A DNA stretch of 55,909 nucleotides from Alphaproteobacteria bacterium (GTDB lineage: Bacteria > Pseudomonadota > Alphaproteobacteria > Bin95), in contig JAJECF010000225.1 of assembly GCA_022822125.1 (NCBI GenBank), positions 1-55,909 of the forward strand, read 5' to 3'. The number at the start of each line of letters is the position of its first letter. The first letter of the stretch is position 1. Shown here one piece after another: positions 46,716 through 55,806 of this stretch. A program made the position numbers and the translations under genes. A model generated the notes under the pieces. That model did not search any database. It had not been told where the DNA came from and was given only the letters and a program-made list of their open reading frames with translations.

Positions 46716-47894
46716 ATGGCACGGATCGTTATCGTCGGCGCAGGCACAGCTGGGCTCGCGGCGTCCCTCGCGCTGGCGAAGCGCGGCATCGACGCCCTTG
46801 TGCTGGAGCAGGCGCCGCGCATCGAGGCGGTGGGCGCCGGCATCCAGCTCAGCCCCAACGCCACCCGCATCCTCCACTGGTTCGGCCTTGAGGAAGACAT
46901 GGCCGCCTGGGGCGTCGAGCCGGAGGGGCTCGCGATCCGCAGCCATGAGGGCGACATGCTGGTCGAGGCCCCGCTCGGTCGGGAAGCGCGCGAAGCCTTC
47001 GGCTACCCCTACTACCACGCGCACCGCGCCGACCTGCTGGACGGGCTGCTCAAGCGCCAGACGCCGGGCCGGGTGCGCCTGGGCGCGCAGGTCATTTCCA
47101 TGGAGGAAGGACGGCTGACGCTTTCGGACGGCGAGATTGTCGAAGCCGATATCGTCATTGGCGCGGACGGCATCCACAGCACGGTGCGCCGCCATCTCTT
47201 CGGCGCCGGCAATGCGCGGCACTCCGGCTCTGTCGCCTGGCGCGCGCTCGTCCCGGCCGAACGGCTGGCCGGTCTGGACATTCCGCGCGAGTCGGGCGTC
47301 TGGTGGGGCCCGGATGCCTGCATGGTGCGCTACTGGGTTGCGGGCGGGCGGCTGATGAACTGGATCGCCATTGCGCGCACCGACCGCGAAACGCCGGAGT
47401 CCTGGTCCCGCCTCGGACGGGTGGAGGACGCCGCCGAAGCGATGGCGCCCTTCCCGCCCACGGTCACGCGCATGGTGGAGCGCACGGAAACCGTGCATGA
47501 ATGGGCGCTGTTCGACCGCGAAGGACTGCCGGCCTGGACGCGCGGGCGGGTAACGCTGCTGGGAGACGCCGCCCACGCCATGATGCCCTATCACGCGCAG
47601 GGCGCCGCCATGAGCCTGGAGGACGCCTGGGTGCTCGCCGGCTGCCTCGCCGAGGATACGGACGAGACCGGGCTGGCGCGCTACGAAGTATTGCGCCGCG
47701 ACCGCGCCAACCGCGTGCAGGCCTGGTCACGCGCCGTCGAACGCCATTGTCTGCTGGCCGACCCGGCGGAGGTCGCGGCCCGCAATGCCAAGCTGGCGAA
47801 GGACCGCGCGGCGTATCGCGGCGGCTTCCCGCCCGGGCAGATCTGGCTCTACGGCTACGACGCCGAGGCGGCGCTTTCGGACAATGCCGCCTGA
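46716..47894 (+). CDS. FAD-dependent aromatic-ring monooxygenase (salicylate/3-hydroxybenzoate hydroxylase-like)
   Basis: A 392-residue class A flavoprotein monooxygenase. It has the FAD fold I-V-G-A-G-T-A-G-L (5-13), the NAD(P)H/FAD motif G-A-D-G-I-H-S and the flavin-ribityl motif L-L-G-D-A-A-H-A-M-M-P-Y-H-A-Q-G-A-A. The second half fits salicylate 1-hydroxylase, 6-hydroxynicotinate 3-monooxygenase and 3-hydroxybenzoate 6-hydroxylase. The last of these makes gentisate, the substrate class of the bicupin dioxygenase 4 kb upstream, but the two genes are not in one operon. It lies 20 bases after mcd. Confidence 0.88.
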   Translation: MARIVIVGAGTAGLAASLALAKRGIDALVLEQAPRIEAVGAGIQLSPNATRILHWFGLEEDMAAWGVEPEGLAIRSHEGDMLVEAPLGREAREAFGYPYYHAHRADLLDGLLKRQTPGRVRLGAQVISMEEGRLTLSDGEIVEADIVIGADGIHSTVRRHLFGAGNARHSGSVAWRALVPAERLAGLDIPRESGVWWGPDACMVRYWVAGGRLMNWIAIARTDRETPESWSRLGRVEDAAEAMAPFPPTVTRMVERTETVHEWALFDREGLPAWTRGRVTLLGDAAHAMMPYHAQGAAMSLEDAWVLAGCLAEDTDETGLARYEVLRRDRANRVQAWSRAVERHCLLADPAEVAARNAKLAKDRAAYRGGFPPGQIWLYGYDAEAALSDNAA

Positions 47895-47977
47895 CCCCGC
47901 GTTCCGATTGACGCATCCCGGGGCCAGCCATAGGTTACGTCCTGTAATCGAAGGCCGGTCATGGGAACCTTGCCGCC

Positions 47978-48256
47978 ATGGACCCCGCGCTCATAACCGC
48001 CTGGGCGACCGTCGCCATCGCCGCCTCGACCGTTGTCGTCGTCAGCGCCACCTGTTTCCTGATCTGGCGCGGCCTCAAGGCGATGGACCGTTCATCCGAC
48101 GAGCGCGCCCGCGACCGCAGGGCCGCTGCAGACGACCTCAAGGCCTGGCGCGACGATATGAAAGCCTGGCGAGAAGCGGATATCCGCCGCCATGAGGAAG
48201 CCATGGCCGCCTTGCGGGAGCTGATCGTCCGCACCCGCCCGGCGGCGGCGGAATAG
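47978..48256 (+). CDS. Small membrane-anchored coiled-coil protein, unknown function
   Basis: A 92-residue protein with one N-terminal transmembrane segment (about 5-30, I-A-A-S-T-V-V-V-V-S-A-T-C-F-L-I-W) and a highly charged, probably coiled-coil tail (D-D-L-K-A-W-R-D-D-M-K-A-W-R-E-A-D). The D-x-x-K-A-W-R repeat recurs every 7 residues. No family is recognised. It precedes the twin-transmembrane and cobalamin-adenosyltransferase genes with close spacing and may be co-transcribed. Confidence 0.55.
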   Translation: MDPALITAWATVAIAASTVVVVSATCFLIWRGLKAMDRSSDERARDRRAAADDLKAWRDDMKAWREADIRRHEEAMAALRELIVRTRPAAAE

Positions 48257-48267
48257 AAGGCCTTCGC

Positions 48268-48453
48268 TTGTCCTTCCTCATCCCGGTTTTCCTCGCTGCC
48301 GTGGCGCTTGTCCTGTTCATCGGGATTTTCGGGATGATGCGGGGCGGCGATTTCAACCGGAAATACGGCAACAGGCTGATGCAGCTTCGCGTCGGCCTCC
48401 AATTCCTCGCCATTCTGCTGATTGCTGCGGCAGCGCTGCTGGCCGGCTCCTGA
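48268..48453 (+). CDS. Twin-transmembrane small protein
   Basis: A 61-residue protein with two transmembrane helices (about 3-23 and 42-59) and a short basic loop (N-R-K-Y-G-N-R-L-M-Q-L-R-V). This is the HIG1-like twin-transmembrane pattern commonly found directly upstream of the PduO-type adenosyltransferase in Alphaproteobacteria. It starts at a TTG, and its TGA shares one base with the next ATG (TGATG). Its role is unknown. Confidence 0.72.
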   Translation: MSFLIPVFLAAVALVLFIGIFGMMRGGDFNRKYGNRLMQLRVGLQFLAILLIAAAALLAGS

Positions 48454-49016
48454 TGGTCCGGCTCACGAAGATCTACACAAGGGGCGGCGACAAGGGCGAG
48501 ACCTCGCTCGGCAACGGCGCGCGCGTCCCCAAGGACAGCATTCGCGTCGAAGCCTTCGGCGCGGTGGACGAGACCAATGCCTGCATCGGCCTCGTCCGCC
48601 TGCATACATCCGGCGAGATGGACGAGATGCTGGCGCGCATCCAGAACGACCTGTTCGATCTGGGCGCGGACCTCTGCACACCGGAAGGCGGTGAACGGCG
48701 TTCCGGCGCCCTGCGCGTCGTTGTGGAACAGGTGCTGAGGCTGGAGGCCGAGATCGACGCGATGAACGCCGGCCTCGCGCCGCTGAACTCCTTCGTGCTG
48801 CCGGGCGGGTCCGCGGCGGCGGCGGCGTTGCATCTCGCGCGCACCACGGCCCGGCGGGCGGAGCGCGCGATGGCGGCGCTCGCCCGCCAGGAGCCTGTGG
48901 GCGAGGCCGCACGGCACTATATCAATCGCCTCTCGGACCACCTTTTCGTCGCCGCCCGGCTGGCGAACGACAAGGGCGCCGCCGATATTCTCTGGGTTCC
49001 CGGCGCGAACCGGTGA
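48453..49016 (+). CDS. PduO-type ATP:cob(I)alamin adenosyltransferase
   Basis: A 187-residue trimeric enzyme that makes adenosylcobalamin. The ATP loop is I-Y-T-R-G-G-D-K-G-E-T-S-L. The V-E-A-F-G-A-V-D-E-T-N-A segment and the late L-N-S-F-V-L-P-G-G and H-Y-I-N-R-L-S-D-H-L-F motifs are characteristic. It is coupled to the twin-transmembrane gene by TGATG. Adenosylcobalamin feeds mutases such as ethylmalonyl-CoA and methylmalonyl-CoA mutase, which fits the nearby mcd gene. Confidence 0.93.
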   Translation: MVRLTKIYTRGGDKGETSLGNGARVPKDSIRVEAFGAVDETNACIGLVRLHTSGEMDEMLARIQNDLFDLGADLCTPEGGERRSGALRVVVEQVLRLEAEIDAMNAGLAPLNSFVLPGGSAAAAALHLARTTARRAERAMAALARQEPVGEAARHYINRLSDHLFVAARLANDKGAADILWVPGANR

Positions 49017-49032
49017 GGCCGCCGACAGTCCC

Positions 49033-49569
49033 TCAGTTCCCCTGCTTCTTCACCATCACGCGCCGCAGCGCCTTGCGGGCATAATCCCAGTCCGGCCGGA
49101 TGGCGAGCGAGCGCTTGTAGTCGGCCAGCGCTTCGTCGAGCTGGCCCATTTCGGCCTTGAGGTCCCCGCGCACCTTGTAGGCGCGCCAGAGCTCCACCTG
49201 GCCGAGCGCAATGCTCTCGTCGAAATCGGCAAGCGCGCTTTCCAGTTCGCCCATGCGCCACCTGGCGACGCCGCGATTATGGAACGCCTCTCCATAGCCC
49301 GGGCGCAGACGGACCGCCTCGTCGAAATCAGCGACGGCGTCTGCATAGGCCCCGGTCTCGATCTGCGCCGTGCCGCGCTTGAAGAGCCCCCTTGCGCGCT
49401 CCTCCGCAGTCTCGAACAGGCCGCCTTCAAGCGCGCGGGTGCAGTGCAGCACATTCGCCGAGGGCGCGCCGCCGCCCGCCATGCAGAGCATCTTGTCCCA
49501 GGAGTCCGCCGCCAGCGCCGGCCCCGCCGACAACAGTAGAAGAAGCGCGAGTCCCGTTCTAGCGGCCAT
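49033..49569 (-). CDS. Secreted tetratricopeptide-repeat protein
   Basis: A 178-residue protein with a clear signal peptide (T-G-L-A-L-L-L-L-L-S-A-G-P-A-L-A, cleavage near residue 21). About four TPR units follow (A-V-A-D-F-D-E-A-V-R-L-R-P-G-Y-G-E-A; A-L-A-D-F-D-E-S-I; A-L-A-D-Y-K-R-S-L-A-I-R-P). It is probably periplasmic and binds another protein. Two Cys near the mature N-terminus may form a disulfide. The first 11 bases overlap the end of the upstream acyl-CoA dehydrogenase gene on the same strand. Confidence 0.82.
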   Translation of the reverse strand: MAARTGLALLLLLSAGPALAADSWDKMLCMAGGGAPSANVLHCTRALEGGLFETAEERARGLFKRGTAQIETGAYADAVADFDEAVRLRPGYGEAFHNRGVARWRMGELESALADFDESIALGQVELWRAYKVRGDLKAEMGQLDEALADYKRSLAIRPDWDYARKALRRVMVKKQGN

Positions 49570-50704
49570 GGCGCATATGCCTCGCGATGATGGTGCGCTG
49601 GATCTGGCTGGTGCCGCCGCCGATGGTCGCCTGCATGCCTTCGCGGAAATAGCGCTCCATGTCGGCTTCCGGCGTGGTGCCGATGCCGCCCATGATCTGC
49701 ACGCCCTGGCGCGAAACCTCCTGCAGCGTCTCGGACGCGAACAGCTTCGCCATCGCCGCTTCCTTCGGGCACGGACCACCGCCATTCGCCGCGGCGGCGG
49801 CGCGGTAGGTCAGAAGGCGTGCGGCGTCCACCTTGGTCTGCATGTCGGCCAGCATATGCCGGATGACCTGGAAATCGAAGATCGGTCGGCCGAACTGTTC
49901 GCGCGCGCGGGCGTAGTCGCAGGCGTCGTCCACGGCCTGCTGGGCGCAGCCGACATAGCCGGCCGCGATGGAGATGCGCTCCAGCTCCAGATGCTCGGTC
50001 ATGATCTGCCAGCCCTGGCCTTCCGCGCCGAGCAGGGCGTGGCCGGGCAGGCGCACATCGTCGAAGAAGATGGTGTTGGACCCCGTGGCCCGGCGCGCCA
50101 ATGCCTCGACCTTGTGGACCGTCACGCCCGGCGCGTCGTTCGGGATCAGCAGCACAGAGAGGCCGTTATGCTTTTCGGACCCCGCTTCGGTGCGCACGAG
50201 CGCGCAAAGCACCGCCCCCTTCGCGCCGCCGCCCGAATTCCAGAGTTTTTGCCCGTTCACCAGCCATTCGTCCCCGTCCCGCCGGGCGCGGGTGCGGGCA
50301 TTGGCGGCATCCGAGCCGGCCTGCGGTTCGGAGAGCGAGATGACGAAACGCATTTCGCCGGCCAGAAACGGTTCGATATAGCGCGCCGCCTGCTCCCGGG
50401 TGCCGTGTTGGACGATGTTCTGCGCGGTGAACATCGGCACCATCAGCGCGGTGGCGAAATCGGGCCCGTAGCGCGCCAGCCCCTCGCACATCAGCGCATA
50501 AGAGAAGATGTCGCCGCCCTGCCCGCCCTGCTCTTCCGGCACGAGCAGGCCGATCCAGCCCTGCGAGACGATCTTCGCGTAGCCCTCATAGGGATAGTCG
50601 CGGTTACGGTCCTTCTCGCGGACATAGTCGCGGCCGATTTCCTCCTCCATGAAGCGGAAGACGGTCTCGCGCCACATCTCCTGTTCGGGCGTCAGGAAGT
50701 CCAT
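49559..50704 (-). CDS. Acyl-CoA dehydrogenase
   Basis: A 381-residue classical acyl-CoA dehydrogenase that forms an alpha-beta double bond and passes electrons to ETF. It has L-S-E-P-Q-A-G-S-D-A-A for FAD/substrate, L-V-N-G-Q-K-L-W-N-S-G, R-E-Q-F-G-R-P-I-F-D-F-Q and the late Q-I-M-G-G-I-G-T-T. The ATG at 50704 is preferred. A TTG at 50710 is closer to the GGGGAG ribosome binding site and remains possible. It overlaps the TPR gene downstream. No CoA ligase or ETF is adjacent, so the acyl group is unknown. Confidence 0.9.
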   Translation of the reverse strand: MDFLTPEQEMWRETVFRFMEEEIGRDYVREKDRNRDYPYEGYAKIVSQGWIGLLVPEEQGGQGGDIFSYALMCEGLARYGPDFATALMVPMFTAQNIVQHGTREQAARYIEPFLAGEMRFVISLSEPQAGSDAANARTRARRDGDEWLVNGQKLWNSGGGAKGAVLCALVRTEAGSEKHNGLSVLLIPNDAPGVTVHKVEALARRATGSNTIFFDDVRLPGHALLGAEGQGWQIMTEHLELERISIAAGYVGCAQQAVDDACDYARAREQFGRPIFDFQVIRHMLADMQTKVDAARLLTYRAAAAANGGGPCPKEAAMAKLFASETLQEVSRQGVQIMGGIGTTPEADMERYFREGMQATIGGGTSQIQRTIIARHMRHGR

Positions 50705-50729
50705 CGGCAAATCCGCTCCCCGCCGGTTG

Positions 50730-51881
50730 CTAATTGACGACGAGGTCGGTGGAAGCGTGGGTCACCGGCTCGTTGCCCGTTTCGGTGACGACCGTCGTCG
50801 TGCCCGAAGTCGCGGCAAGGCCGGACTCGCTGTCGAAGATGATGATGTGGATGAAGAACACCATGCCGGGCGCGGCGAGGACGGGATTGCCGCGATAGAA
50901 CATAGGGCTGTCCATCCACACGGGCGCGAAGGTGGCGCCCAGCGAATAGCCGCAGGCATTCATGCGGTGCTCGGCAAGGCCGCACGCGTCCAGCACGCGG
51001 GCATGGGCGTCGAACACGTCTCCCACCGGCCGGCCCGGCCTCAGCGCCTCCCGGCAGGCGTCCAGCGCCTCGACCGCCGCCTCGTGCATGTAACGCTGGC
51101 GTTCCGGCGGCGGGCCGATGCGGATCGTGCGCATCAGGCAGGCATGGTAATGCCGCCAGGTCCCGGCGAATTCGAGCATCAGCTGGTCGTCCGAATCCAG
51201 ATGCCGCCTGCCGCTGTAGTAACGGCACATCAGCGCGCCCGGGCCGGAGCCGATGACGGTCTCGTTCGCCGGCTCGTCGCCGCCGGCCCGCCAGACCGCG
51301 CCCTGCATCGCCGCCAGGATATCGCCCTCGAACGCGCCCGGCCGCGCCAGCCTGACGGCCTCGTCCCAGGCGCGGTCCGCCAGCTCCCCGGCCTTGCGCA
51401 CATAAGCCAACTCCGCCGGGCTCTTGACCATCCGCAGCCCGTCCACCAGCCCGGAGGCGTCGCGGAGCTCGACGAACCCTTCCAGCGCCTCGCGAAGCCG
51501 GAAGCCGAGCGCCGCCGGAAGGCCGTAGGCGTGCCATTCCACCCCGAGCCGCCCGCCGGCGACGCCGAACTCGGCCAGCATCGCCTTCAGGTCCAGCTCG
51601 GGCCGGGCGTCGGCGGCATCTTCCCAGATGCGAATGTCTTCGAGGACGGAAGTGAACTCGGCCTGCCGGCGGTCGGGCGCGCGGGTCAGCAGCGCCATCC
51701 GCCCGTCAGCGCCGAGCCACAGGCACTGGAAGAAGCAGAAGCCGAACGTGTCGTAACCCGTCAGGTAGAACATGCTCTCCTGCTTGAAGATCAGCAGGCC
51801 GTCGAACCCGGCCGCCGCCGCCGCCTCTGCCGCCCTGCGTTGCCGGGCTGCGAATTCCTCCTCGCTGAAATGGATGTGCAT
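50730..51881 (-). CDS. M24 (pita-bread) family protein lacking the metal ligands, creatinase/ectoine-hydrolase-like
   Basis: A 383-residue protein with the creatinase-type N-terminal domain (A-A-A-G-F-D-G-L-L-I-F; Y-L-T-G-Y-D) and a C-terminal pita-bread fold. The five residues that bind two metals in aminopeptidase P and methionine aminopeptidase are all changed. The Asp motifs read L-E-F-A-G and H-A-C-L-M-R-T. The His motif is G-Y-S-L-G-A-T-F. The Glu motifs are F-F-I-H-I-I and T-S-G-T-T-T-V-V-T-E-T-G. It is therefore probably a metal-free amidinohydrolase such as creatinase or ectoine hydrolase (DoeA/EutD), not a dipeptidase. It precedes the acyl-CoA dehydrogenase on the minus strand and diverges from the gamma-glutamyltransferase-like gene. 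Confidence 0.8.
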   Translation of the reverse strand: MHIHFSEEEFAARQRRAAEAAAAAGFDGLLIFKQESMFYLTGYDTFGFCFFQCLWLGADGRMALLTRAPDRRQAEFTSVLEDIRIWEDAADARPELDLKAMLAEFGVAGGRLGVEWHAYGLPAALGFRLREALEGFVELRDASGLVDGLRMVKSPAELAYVRKAGELADRAWDEAVRLARPGAFEGDILAAMQGAVWRAGGDEPANETVIGSGPGALMCRYYSGRRHLDSDDQLMLEFAGTWRHYHACLMRTIRIGPPPERQRYMHEAAVEALDACREALRPGRPVGDVFDAHARVLDACGLAEHRMNACGYSLGATFAPVWMDSPMFYRGNPVLAAPGMVFFIHIIIFDSESGLAATSGTTTVVTETGNEPVTHASTDLVVN

Positions 51882-51974
51882 GGCGCGTCTCTCGCTTTCC
51901 TCTCCGCCCTCGCGCATCATGGCATTAACAGCCGCCCGGAAGGCAAGGCGGGGAAAAAGGGGAGCTGAGGGTCG

Positions 51975-53693
51975 ATGGCGAGCGAACGGGCCGAAACGGT
52001 CGCAACCCGGCATATGGCCGTGGCAGGGCACCAGCTTGCGGCGAGCGCGGCCTTCTCCGTGCTGGAAGCCGGCGGCAACGCAATCGACGCGGGCGTCGCC
52101 GGCGGGCTCGCGCTCGGCATTCTAGAAAGCGATCTGGTCAGCGTCGCCGGCGTCGCGCCGATCATGGTCTATAGCGCCGAGGCGCGGAAGGTCGTCACGA
52201 TCTCCGGCCTCGGCTGGTGGCCGAAGGCTGCGGATATCGAGCATTTCCGGCGCGAATACGGAGGTGCTATCCCGAACGGCGTGCTGCGGACGGTCGTGCC
52301 CGCCGCCCCGGACGCCTGGATCACGGCGCTGGAGCTCTGGGGCCGCATGAGCTTCGGCGAGGTCGCGCGGGCGGCGACCCGCTACGCCCGCGACGGCTTC
52401 CCCATGTATCCGCTGATGGAGCGCATAATTTCGGAGCACGAGGCCGAGTTCCGCGCGGCGCCGGACACGGCGGCGATCTTCCTGCCGGAAGGCCGCCCGC
52501 CCCGGACGGGCGAGCTGTTCTTCCAGAAGGAAGGGGCGGCCGCGCTGCAATACATGGCGGACGAGGAAGCCGCCGCCGCGCGCAAGGGCGGGCGCAAGGC
52601 CGGGCTCGCCGCCGCCCGCAACGCCTTCTACAAGGGCGACATCGCCCGGCGCATCGCCGACTGGCAGGCCGCGGAAGGCGGCTGGATGACGCTTGAGGAC
52701 CTCGCCTCCTTCCGCGTCGGCATAGAGGAGCCCGTGCGCGGGCGGTTCGGCGATGCGGAGGTTTACGCCTGCGGCCCCTGGTGCCAGGGGCCGGCCCTAA
52801 TCGAGGTGCTGAACATCCTCGGCGGCTACGACCTGCATGCGCTCGGCCATAACAGCGCCGACGCCGTGCATGTCTCGGTGGAGGCCGTGAAGCTCGCCAT
52901 GGCCGACCGCGACGCCTGGCTGGGCGACCCGCGCTTTGTGGACGTGCCGATCGACACGCTGGCGTCGGAGGCCTACGCCGCCCTGCGCCGGGCGGAAATC
53001 GACATGGACCGCGCCATGCCGGAAATGCCGCCGCCGGGCGAGGCCGGCTCGCGCCGCGCGATCCCCGCGGCGCCCGCGCCAACGCGGGAGCGTGAGGTTG
53101 CGCCGCTCGATACCTCCTATATCTGCGTCGTGGACGAGGAGGGAAACGTCTTTTCCGCCACGCCGTCGGACGGCTCCTATGGCGGCACGGTGGCGCCGGG
53201 CGTCGGCCTCGCGATCTCCTCGCGCGGCTGCCAGTCCTGGACCGACCCCGACCATGCCTCGGCCCTGGCCCCCGGCAAGCGTCCCCGCCTGACGCCCAAC
53301 CCGGCATTGGCCGTGCTGGACGGCGGAGCCCGCTTCGTGCCCTTCGGCACGCCCGGCGGCGATGTCCAGACCCAGGCCATGTCGCAATGCCTGACGAATC
53401 TGACCGTCCACGGCATGTCCGCCCAGGAGGCCGTCTCGGCGCCCCGCCATGCCAGCTACAGCTTCCCTTCCTCCTTCGAGCCGCATGCCTACTATCCGGG
53501 CCTGCTGAAGCTGGAGAGCGCCATCGCGGATGCGGCCGGCGGCGAGCTTGCGCGGCGCGGCCACGAGGTCGAACGGTGGCCGGAGCGTATCTGGCTCGCG
53601 GGCTCCGTGTGCATGATCGACGCCGACAGCGAGCGCGGCACAATGACGGGCGGCGCCGACCCCCGCCGCATGGCCTGCGCCGTCGGCGCGTAA
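51975..53693 (+). CDS. Gamma-glutamyltransferase-family Ntn hydrolase
   Basis: A 572-residue protein of the GGT family, made as a proenzyme that cleaves itself before the nucleophilic Thr. The likely cleavage site is A-P-L-D/T380-S-Y-I-C-V-V-D. The dyad is T-S-Y instead of the usual T-T-H. The downstream substrate segments are kept in altered form ([19 protein letters not shown]). The large-subunit part begins [19 protein letters not shown]. There is no signal peptide, so it is cytoplasmic. It could be a peptidase or amidase of an unusual substrate rather than a glutathione transferase. The threonine-aldolase-like gene follows after 52 bases. Confidence 0.87.
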   Translation: MASERAETVATRHMAVAGHQLAASAAFSVLEAGGNAIDAGVAGGLALGILESDLVSVAGVAPIMVYSAEARKVVTISGLGWWPKAADIEHFRREYGGAIPNGVLRTVVPAAPDAWITALELWGRMSFGEVARAATRYARDGFPMYPLMERIISEHEAEFRAAPDTAAIFLPEGRPPRTGELFFQKEGAAALQYMADEEAAAARKGGRKAGLAAARNAFYKGDIARRIADWQAAEGGWMTLEDLASFRVGIEEPVRGRFGDAEVYACGPWCQGPALIEVLNILGGYDLHALGHNSADAVHVSVEAVKLAMADRDAWLGDPRFVDVPIDTLASEAYAALRRAEIDMDRAMPEMPPPGEAGSRRAIPAAPAPTREREVAPLDTSYICVVDEEGNVFSATPSDGSYGGTVAPGVGLAISSRGCQSWTDPDHASALAPGKRPRLTPNPALAVLDGGARFVPFGTPGGDVQTQAMSQCLTNLTVHGMSAQEAVSAPRHASYSFPSSFEPHAYYPGLLKLESAIADAAGGELARRGHEVERWPERIWLAGSVCMIDADSERGTMTGGADPRRMACAVGA

Positions 53694-53745
53694 CCCGCGC
53701 AAGAGGACACAGGCCGACACCATCCCCGAACCGGCGAGCGACAAC

Positions 53746-54801
53746 ATGGCTCTAACGACGCGGCAGGGCGCGAATGCGCCGCGCATCAACCTCTACAGCG
53801 ACACCCAGACCTTGCCGACTCCCGAAATGCGCCGGGCGATGGCGGAGGCGCCCGTCGGCGACGAGCAGTCCTTCGCCGACCCCAGCGTCAATGCGCTTTG
53901 CGAGCGGGTGGCGGCACTGCTCGGCAAGGAGGCGGCCGTCTTCCTGCCCTCCGGCACGATGTGCAACGAGATCGCCATCCGGGTCCATTGCCGTCCCGGC
54001 GACGAAATCATTGCCGAGGCCTCCTGCCATATCCTTAACTTCGAGGGTGGCGGCCCGGCCGCGCTTTCCGGCGTGCAGATCGCACCGATAGAGGGTGAGC
54101 GCGGCATCTATACAGCGGCGCAGGCCGAAGCCGCCATCCGCCCGGAGCATCGTTACGCACCCCGCTCCGCCCTGCTGGAAGTCGAGAACACAGCCAATAT
54201 GGGCGGCGGCTCCGTCTGGCCGCTGGAAGCCGTGCGGGCGGTGACAGAGGTCGCCCGCGCGCACGGTCTCGCGACCCATCTGGACGGGGCCCGGCTGCCC
54301 AATGCGGCCGTGGCTTCCGGTATCGCCGCCGCCGACTACGCCGGCTGTTTCGACAGCGCCTGGATCGACCTGAGCAAGGGACTCGGTTGCCCGGTCGGGG
54401 CGGTGCTCGCCGGCTCCGCCGCCTTCATCGACGAGGTCTGGCGCTGGAAGCAGCGCATGGGCGGCGCCATGCGGCAGGCCGGCATCCTGGCCGCCGCCGG
54501 CCTGCATGCGCTCGACCGCCACTGGGACCGGCTGGCGGAGGACCATGCCAATGCCACCCTGCTGGCCGAATCCCTGGCGCGGATAGACGGGGTCTCGGTC
54601 GAGCCCTGCGAGACCAATATCCTGTTCTTCGACGTGGGCGGCACCGGGCGGAGCGCCGCCGACATTGCCGGGCGCGCCGGCGAGGCGGGCCTGCGCATTG
54701 GCGCGATGGGGCCGACGCGGATGCGCGCCGTGACCCATCTCGATGTCAGCCGCGCGGACTGCGAGGAGGCTGCGCATATCCTCGCCGGGGCGGCGGCGTG
54801 A
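53746..54801 (+). CDS. Low-specificity threonine aldolase-like PLP enzyme
   Basis: A 351-residue fold-type I PLP enzyme that splits beta-hydroxy amino acids such as threonine to glycine and an aldehyde. The PLP lysine is K211 ([12 protein letters not shown]). The Asp binding the pyridine nitrogen is D180 (H-L-D-G-A-R-L-P-N), and H95 (A-S-C-H-I) stacks on PLP. The early [12 protein letters not shown] motif is typical, with a Gln where many relatives have Ser/Thr or Val. The last four bases overlap the next gene as GTGA. Confidence 0.9.
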   Translation: MALTTRQGANAPRINLYSDTQTLPTPEMRRAMAEAPVGDEQSFADPSVNALCERVAALLGKEAAVFLPSGTMCNEIAIRVHCRPGDEIIAEASCHILNFEGGGPAALSGVQIAPIEGERGIYTAAQAEAAIRPEHRYAPRSALLEVENTANMGGGSVWPLEAVRAVTEVARAHGLATHLDGARLPNAAVASGIAAADYAGCFDSAWIDLSKGLGCPVGAVLAGSAAFIDEVWRWKQRMGGAMRQAGILAAAGLHALDRHWDRLAEDHANATLLAESLARIDGVSVEPCETNILFFDVGGTGRSAADIAGRAGEAGLRIGAMGPTRMRAVTHLDVSRADCEEAAHILAGAAA

Positions 54802-55622
54802 GCTTCGACCCGGATGCCTTCAAGGCCTTCGAGCGCGCCGGCTGGAACCGGCAGGCCGCGGGCTACCGGGCGGTTTCCTGGGACTCGACCCGCCTCGGCC
54901 TCGGCCCCGTGCTGGACGCAGCCGGCGTGGCGGCGGGCCAGGACACGCTCGATGTGGCCACGGGGCCCGGCTATGGCGCCGCGCTGGCGGCCGGGCGCGG
55001 CGCGCGGGCGACCGGGGTGGATTTCGCCGCCGCCATGGTGGATGAGGCGCGGCGCAACTTTCCGGAGGCGGCGTTCCGGGAGGGCGATGCGGAGGCGCTG
55101 CCCTTCGATGACGGGAGCTTCGACGCCGTCACCTGCTCCTTCGGCATGCTGCATTTCGCCCGTCCCGAACGTGCGGTCGCAGAGGCGTTCCGGGTGCTCA
55201 GGCCCGGCGGGCGCTATGCGTTCTCCGCCTGGTGTACGGCGGACCGCGTCGCGCATTTCGGCATGTTCCGCCGCGCGGTCACCGTCCATGGCGATCCCCA
55301 TGCGGGCGGCATTCCCGAGGGGCCGGAGATGTTCCGCTTTGCGGATCCCGATGAATGCACGCGCGTTCTGAAGGCGGCCGGCTTCCGGGGAACGAAGGTG
55401 GAGGAGATCACGATCCGCCGCCGCGTTGCGCCCGAGGCGCTGGTCGAGGGGCTGCGCCACGCCACGGTGCGCTCCCGCGCGCTTCTGGACGCGCAGACGC
55501 CCGAGGCGCGCGCCGCCATCGAGGCATCCGTGCTGGAGGAGGCCCGCGCCATGGCCGGAGCGGACGGCATTCTCGACCTCTCCCTCCCCGCCGTCCTCGC
55601 TTCCGGTTCAAAGCCGCGTTAA
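54798..55622 (+). CDS. SAM-dependent methyltransferase (class I, UbiE/Methyltransf_11-like)
   Basis: A 274-residue class I methyltransferase. The SAM loop is [11 protein letters not shown] (about 51-61). The adenine-binding [14 protein letters not shown] and the F-R-V-L-R-P-G-G-R motif follow. It starts at a GTG overlapping the threonine-aldolase-like stop, so the two are coupled, but the substrate is not deducible. No terminator with a T-run is visible after it. Confidence 0.87.
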   Translation: MSFDPDAFKAFERAGWNRQAAGYRAVSWDSTRLGLGPVLDAAGVAAGQDTLDVATGPGYGAALAAGRGARATGVDFAAAMVDEARRNFPEAAFREGDAEALPFDDGSFDAVTCSFGMLHFARPERAVAEAFRVLRPGGRYAFSAWCTADRVAHFGMFRRAVTVHGDPHAGGIPEGPEMFRFADPDECTRVLKAAGFRGTKVEEITIRRRVAPEALVEGLRHATVRSRALLDAQTPEARAAIEASVLEEARAMAGADGILDLSLPAVLASGSKPR

Positions 55623-55806
55623 ACGCACGAACCGTTCGGATTGAAACGGAGGTTCGGCCGTCCCCCTCGACAAGCTCAGGACAGGCTCTCCGGTCGTCTA
55701 CTCATACCAGCGGCCTTGACTATGGACTCATAAAGCGCGTCAAGCCTCATACCAACGGCACCGGGTTACAACTCACGGGCAAATGCCGCCCGGTTTCCCC
55801 GCCTCT
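55623..55806. other. Non-coding region with CTCATACC motifs
   Basis: No gene is seen. It has CTCATACCAGCGGC (55701-55714) and CTCATACCAACGGC (55746-55759). It also contains a CCCTCGACAAGCTCAGGAC stretch (about 55662-55680), which looks like an end of another dispersed bacterial repeat. Confidence 0.6.

Noticed and set aside
50730..51881. Calling the M24 protein a Xaa-Pro dipeptidase
   Set aside because: None of the five metal ligands needed for dipeptidase activity is present.
55626..55655. Terminator after the methyltransferase gene
   Set aside because: CGAACCGTT can pair with AACGG..GGTTCG only with a bulge, and no T-run follows, so it is too weak to annotate.
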